From assembly GCA_002344795.1 (NCBI GenBank), contig DDUM01000007.1, positions 11,763 to 75,762 of the forward strand: a stretch of DNA of 64,000 nt. The letters are read 5' to 3'. The position numbers were made by a program, and so were the translations under genes. The stretch is from Flammeovirgaceae bacterium UBA2338 (GTDB lineage: Bacteria; Bacteroidota; Bacteroidia; Cytophagales; Cyclobacteriaceae). This document shows positions 62,771 to 64,000 of the stretch, one piece after another (within the stretch, counting starts at the first letter, position 1; each line of letters starts with the position of its first letter). Under the pieces are notes generated by a model, which had not been told where the DNA came from, searched no databases, and saw only the letters and a list, made by a program, of their open reading frames with translations.

Positions 62771-64000
62771 TTATATCTGTGTGTATTGTAATTCTTTCTC
62801 AGTACTATTTTTTATTAACTTTTGAACCAGTTCGTGGTGATTGGCAAGTACAAAATAGAAATCAGCCAGACTGATCTTGAAAACCACTGCATATTCTTTG
62901 GTAGTTGCTTCCTTTATTACCGGAAGCAGACCATTCTGAAAGAGGTCACCAAAAGCAGCTCCTCTGGGCAAATCTAGTTTTTCACCGTTTTCAGCCTGTA
63001 AGGTGATTTCGCCATGTGCTACTATCAATATTGGATTAGGTTCATTGTTATTAAAAACCATATGATCCTCTGCGTGGAGTGTGACAGGTACAATCTTATC
63101 TGCCAAATCGCTCAGCATGTTGCCCTCAATGTCTTTGAAGATTTTAAGTTGCTTAATAAACATCACCATTTCTATTCCCAGGAAGAATCCATCTTCCAAC
63201 CCATCTAATAATTGATTGTTTTCTATAGAGGAGTCAAGGAATTTTTTGTCTTTGAAGGGCAGGCGTTCGGCAATGGTTTCGTACATCGCCTTGTCTTTGT
63301 TATAAATCACCCAGGCTGCCGTTTCTTGTAGTAGTTTGTCCTGATTAAACATTTGTGCAATAAGTCCTCGACTCACTCTGAAGTCCTGCATGTAGGCTAT
63401 TGCATGAACCGCACATAGTTTTGTCCAGCGATTGTTGAAATTAAAATCTCGGTTGAGTATGTAGTTAATTACCTGAACAGGGTTGTAACTTTCCCTGGGA
63501 AAATGGATTTGAAGTTTTTCTAATTTCTCACGAGTGGTGTCGTCATCCAAAAGAGGGATGAGTTTGGGTTTTAAGTCAGGATCAAGAAAGAGATCCAGTA
63601 GCTCCAGTGCGTAAGCGGTACCATCTGTTGAATCGGACTCGATATTCTCTTTTACGAGTTGTACAGAGTTGGGATCATAAATAAGAGACAGCAACAATGT
63701 GATTTGATCATAATTATCTCGCACTTCTTCTTTAAGTGCTTCTCTCAAAAATTTAAAGTGATCTACATCGGGCAATTCTTCAAGGGCGGCAAGGTTCCAC
63801 AACGTTTTGCTCATCTCAATATCCAACAAATCCTTTACAATCGTAGCTTCTCTTCCTTCTGCCTGATAAGTCATATAGCGCAGAGAGTAAAGAATTTGTT
63901 TTACAATTCTTTTATCCGGGTAGTCTGCTTTTTCCCAAAGCAGTGCAGTTCCCTTTGGTCCACCGATGTGTCCCATGATTTGGACAATCTTTAGCATCAC
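62771..64000 (-). CDS. HEAT-repeat plus cyclic-nucleotide-binding-like protein, C-terminal part (runs off the window)
   Basis: The frame is open at the right edge, so this is the last 409 or so residues of a longer protein. Helical HEAT-like repeats cover about residues 1-270 (IVQIMGHIGGPKGTALLWEK, VRDNYDQITLLLSLIYD, FRVSRGLIAQMFNQDK). A cNMP-binding-like beta-roll follows at 290-395 (HMVFNNNEPNPILIVAHGEITL, LPRGAAFGDLF). This tail resembles that of the Bacteroidota proteins joining a nucleotide (ATP/ADP, Tlc-type) translocase-like membrane domain to HEAT and cNMP domains, but that part would lie outside. It is the first visible gene of the operon, 27 bases before the TIR-like gene. Confidence 0.7.
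   Translation of the reverse strand: MMLKIVQIMGHIGGPKGTALLWEKADYPDKRIVKQILYSLRYMTYQAEGREATIVKDLLDIEMSKTLWNLAALEELPDVDHFKFLREALKEEVRDNYDQITLLLSLIYDPNSVQLVKENIESDSTDGTAYALELLDLFLDPDLKPKLIPLLDDDTTREKLEKLQIHFPRESYNPVQVINYILNRDFNFNNRWTKLCAVHAIAYMQDFRVSRGLIAQMFNQDKLLQETAAWVIYNKDKAMYETIAERLPFKDKKFLDSSIENNQLLDGLEDGFFLGIEMVMFIKQLKIFKDIEGNMLSDLADKIVPVTLHAEDHMVFNNNEPNPILIVAHGEITLQAENGEKLDLPRGAAFGDLFQNGLLPVIKEATTKEYAVVFKISLADFYFVLANHHELVQKLIKNSTEKELQYTQI

Noticed and set aside
61301..64000. Calling the TIR/STAND genes an antiphage defence island
   Set aside because: TIR and STAND domains suggest it, but there are no nucleases, toxins, mobile elements or other defence genes, and the same operon continues into outer-membrane and T9SS proteins.
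1..64000. CRISPR arrays, tRNA or rRNA genes, insertion sequences, prophage, replication origin
   Set aside because: I looked for regularly spaced repeats, cloverleaf-like segments, transposase or integrase motifs and clustered DnaA-type boxes by eye and saw none; a covariance-model or profile scan would be decisive.

Overview
The window looks like chromosomal DNA of an aerobic Bacteroidota bacterium, most likely order Cytophagales. The evidence is a moderately AT-rich composition, promoter -7 elements of the TAnnTTTG type, a giant secreted protein with a type IX secretion (T9SS) sorting domain and Ig-like CHU_C-associated modules, the large form of IspG, and an alternative complex III (Act) operon fused to an aa3-type oxidase operon. 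I saw no rRNA, tRNA, CRISPR array, insertion sequence or prophage.

Layout. 1-3500 (+): end of a nitrous-oxide reductase maturation cluster (NosL fusion, NosD, NosF, NosY). It is followed by a 28-bp perfect palindrome and a fasciclin lipoprotein gene. 4283-5518 (-): a DUF4251 protein and an unknown protein. 5671-18200 (-): a PLP/polyamine-like cluster with a class III aminotransferase, nitrilase-family amidase, VOC protein, Orn/Lys/Arg-type decarboxylase, APC permease, ATP-grasp ligase with a histone-H1-like tail, C45 Ntn-hydrolase, and a TolB-propeller/PHP metallohydrolase. 18201-19236: about 1 kb without a convincing gene, ending in a good promoter. 19237-35988 (+): a respiratory superoperon, actABCDEF, coxB, coxA, ctaA, ctaB, two subunit III genes, subunit IV, a SCO-like protein lacking its copper motif, DUF420, a small CxxC membrane protein and DUF983. 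36038-39676 (+): a very large orphan sensor kinase. 39681-41155 (-): MlaF/MlaE lipid-transport ABC pair. 41275-45399 (+): SDR, IspG, a small membrane protein, a MmcQ/YjbR protein and a lipoprotein. 45403-48399 (-): a HMCES/YedK-like protein with substituted catalytic residues, a YheT-like hydrolase, a DinB/YfiT protein and TerC. 48628-64000 (-): a tightly packed six-gene operon whose first gene runs off the window.

How the parts work together. The Act complex oxidises menaquinol and hands electrons through its own haem subunits to the aa3 oxidase. The Nos genes at the left edge supply the copper site of N2O reductase, so the organism probably respires both O2 and N2O. The aminotransferase-decarboxylase-ligase-amidase cluster looks like a complete transport and conversion pathway for a basic amino acid or polyamine, but its substrate cannot be read from sequence.

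The most interesting region is the right-hand operon. It encodes a HEAT/cyclic-nucleotide-binding-like protein (C-terminal part), a protein with three tandem TIR-like modules, a STAND ATPase joined through one membrane helix to a coiled coil and WD40 propeller, an outer-membrane beta-barrel, a propeller lipoprotein and a 2388-residue T9SS surface protein. I infer a signalling or assembly system spanning cytoplasm, both membranes and the cell surface. I do not recognise it as a characterised system.
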